16,444 nucleotides of DNA, from NCBI GenBank assembly GCA_049314715.1, contig JBMOEL010000028.1:1-16444 (forward strand), written 5' to 3'. The notes under the pieces were generated by a model. The model searched no databases, was not told where the DNA came from, and saw only the letters and a program-made list of their open reading frames with translations. The number at the start of each line of letters is the position of its first letter. The first letter of the stretch is position 1. The position numbers and the translations under genes were made by a program. Of the stretch, positions 15,298 to 16,444 are shown piece after piece. The stretch is from JAFLDD01 sp049314715. Lineage in GTDB: Bacteria; Pseudomonadota; Alphaproteobacteria; Rickettsiales; UBA3002.

Positions 15298-15383
15298 ACG
15301 GACATCGACATGCTGTCTAGTCCTCCGCGCCACTTCGTGGGCTCATGGCTGACTCGGTTCTGCTGAACCTCAAATAACGGGAT
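15284..15383. repeat. Structured intergenic element, copy 2
   Basis: Second copy of the element described at 829-920, filling the gap between convergent purH and gdh. It starts with TAGTCTTT (15284-15291), carries the identical 17-base core (15341-15357), and ends with AATAACGGGAT (15373-15383). Hairpins: A', GGAC 15300-15303 with GTCC 15320-15323 enclosing GACA 15307-15310 with TGTC 15314-15317; B', CCAC 15330-15333 with GTGG 15337-15340; C', GGTTC 15356-15360 with GAACC 15365-15369. B' and C' differ in sequence from copy 1 yet stay paired. Here it lies downstream of both flanking genes, so it is not tied to a start codon. Confidence 0.6.
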
Positions 15384-15386
15384 TTA

Positions 15387-16444
15387 TTAAACGTTCACAA
15401 TCCACTGAACTTGGCGTAGCGCAACGATGAGCATGGCATAGTTGGCCGTTTGCTGCTGTGATTTGAAGCCTTCCATCGCTCCCAAATAGCGCTGTAGTGA
15501 ATCGCTATTTTCCTTCATCCAGCCCTCGACGAGTGCATGGGCGTTTGCGCCCTTTTTGCGGCGTAGTACGCGCACTGTGAGTTGCTGTTGCGCTTGGTAA
15601 AGTTCGGTGACCAATGCGGTGGCTGCTAACTGTTCCCAATGTGTATCGGTTTTGAGGGAACGTGCTGTACGACGTAGCCAGCCTAATTTAAGCTCTGCAC
15701 CAAGTTCAAAATAGACGCGGCCAACATGCTCAACGGGAAGTTTGGTCGCATTGGCTGCCTCGACCACATCGCAGGCGGAGGCCAAAATCTCAAGCGATGC
15801 AACGCGTCGTGCAATAGCGGATGGAATATTCAGTTTGATTAAATTCTCAATCGCCAACTCATACGACTTGCGTAGTGTCTGGGTCATGATGGCTTCATGA
15901 TGCTTAATGAAGAGCGTAATGCCTTCAGCTAATTGCTGCATCACGGTATCAATACGCATCGGCTGAGGTACATGACGCAAGAACCAGCGGCACGCATGTT
16001 CAATAAATCCATTCACTGCGCTGAATAATTCAGCCTGCACGCCCGCATCAATCACGCCGTCGAGTGATTCGATGGCGCTCCATAATTCACGCAACTTAAA
16101 TGCATCGCGGGTAATGACATAAGCTTGCGCAATATCCGCAGCACTCAGGCCTGTTTCACGCGCCAGTTCATAGACAAAGGTAATGCCCGTACGATTGACG
16201 ATGCTATTGGTAATCATCGTTGCCACTATTTCGCGGCGTAAGCGATGGTTGCGAATCTCATCGCCATAAGCTTTTTGCATTTCTTTCGGGAAGTAACGCA
16301 ACAAGTCTGTCTCGAAATAGGGCGCATCGAGCAGTTTGGACTCTTGCAAATCTGCGAAGAGTGATAACTTGCTATAAGCCATGAGTACGGCAAGCTCAGG
16401 GCGCGTGAAGCCCAAATGTGCGGCGCGCATTTCGCCCAATTGCT
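15387..16444 (-). CDS. gdhB: NAD-specific glutamate dehydrogenase, large type, C-terminus (partial)
   Basis: About 352 C-terminal residues of a large (family about 1,600 residues) NAD-dependent glutamate dehydrogenase, which deaminates glutamate to 2-oxoglutarate and ammonia. The frame runs off the right edge (in-frame Gln-Leu-Gly-Glu before MRAAHLGF), so the TTG at 16437-16439 is internal, not a start. Diagnostic segments are FTRPELAVLMAYSKLSL, 'ETDLLRYFPKEM', 'HRLRREIVATMITNSIVNR' and a mostly helical C-terminal domain typical of this family. The catalytic domain lies outside the window. The stop at 15387-15389 directly abuts the second structured repeat. The gene is convergent with purH, and no functional link is apparent. 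Confidence 0.95.
   Translation of the reverse strand, partial: QLGEMRAAHLGFTRPELAVLMAYSKLSLFADLQESKLLDAPYFETDLLRYFPKEMQKAYGDEIRNHRLRREIVATMITNSIVNRTGITFVYELARETGLSAADIAQAYVITRDAFKLRELWSAIESLDGVIDAGVQAELFSAVNGFIEHACRWFLRHVPQPMRIDTVMQQLAEGITLFIKHHEAIMTQTLRKSYELAIENLIKLNIPSAIARRVASLEILASACDVVEAANATKLPVEHVGRVYFELGAELKLGWLRRTARSLKTDTHWEQLAATALVTELYQAQQQLTVRVLRRKKGANAHALVEGWMKENSDSLQRYLGAMEGFKSQQQTANYAMLIVALRQVQWIVNV

Noticed and set aside
16437..16439. TTG at the right edge as the start of a short gene.
   Set aside because: The frame continues to the window edge and the sequence is the internal and C-terminal part of a much larger glutamate dehydrogenase.

Overview
The window is a gene-dense stretch of an alphaproteobacterial chromosome, about half GC by eye. 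The main pointers are the end of a cytochrome b gene joined to cytochrome c1, an lspA gene followed by a DUF3035 (BamF-like) lipoprotein and a pair of M16 peptidases, an endonuclease-type MutL, and the C-terminus of a very large NAD-dependent glutamate dehydrogenase. The exact lineage cannot be fixed from sequence alone. I see no rRNA, tRNA, CRISPR array, insertion sequence or phage gene.

Layout. Bases 1-831 (+) hold the end of petB and all of petC (cytochrome bc1 complex). After a 97-base gap with a structured repeat comes uppP (929-1723, +), which converges on murJ (1783-3330, -). murJ is divergent from ribF, which opens one long same-strand run from 3387 to 15280: ribF, lspA, DUF3035 lipoprotein, M16 peptidase, inactive M16 partner, pgi, mutL, a small membrane protein, a WbpM/CapD-like nucleotide-sugar dehydratase, and purH. 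Most junctions in this run are 1-nt gaps or 1-11-nt overlaps, so it reads as one transcriptional block; the largest break is the 77-base pgi-mutL gap, which holds several GC-rich hairpins. purH converges on the 3' end of an NAD-glutamate dehydrogenase gene (15387 to the window edge, -), and the gap between them carries a second copy of the structured repeat.

Themes. Much of the region serves the cell envelope: UppP recycles undecaprenyl phosphate, MurJ flips lipid II, LspA matures lipoproteins, the DUF3035 protein is a predicted outer-membrane-assembly lipoprotein, and the WbpM-like enzyme makes precursors for surface glycans. Respiration (bc1), flavin synthesis, glycolysis, purine synthesis, mismatch repair and glutamate catabolism are interleaved.

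The two least ordinary items are (1) a roughly 92-100-base intergenic element present twice, with a 17-base identical core flanked by hairpins whose stems differ in sequence but keep pairing, and (2) the 232-residue membrane protein before the WbpM-like gene, which resembles a WecA/WbpL-type lipid-phosphate sugar transferase with its catalytic motifs lost. Gaps other than those described are under 110 bases.
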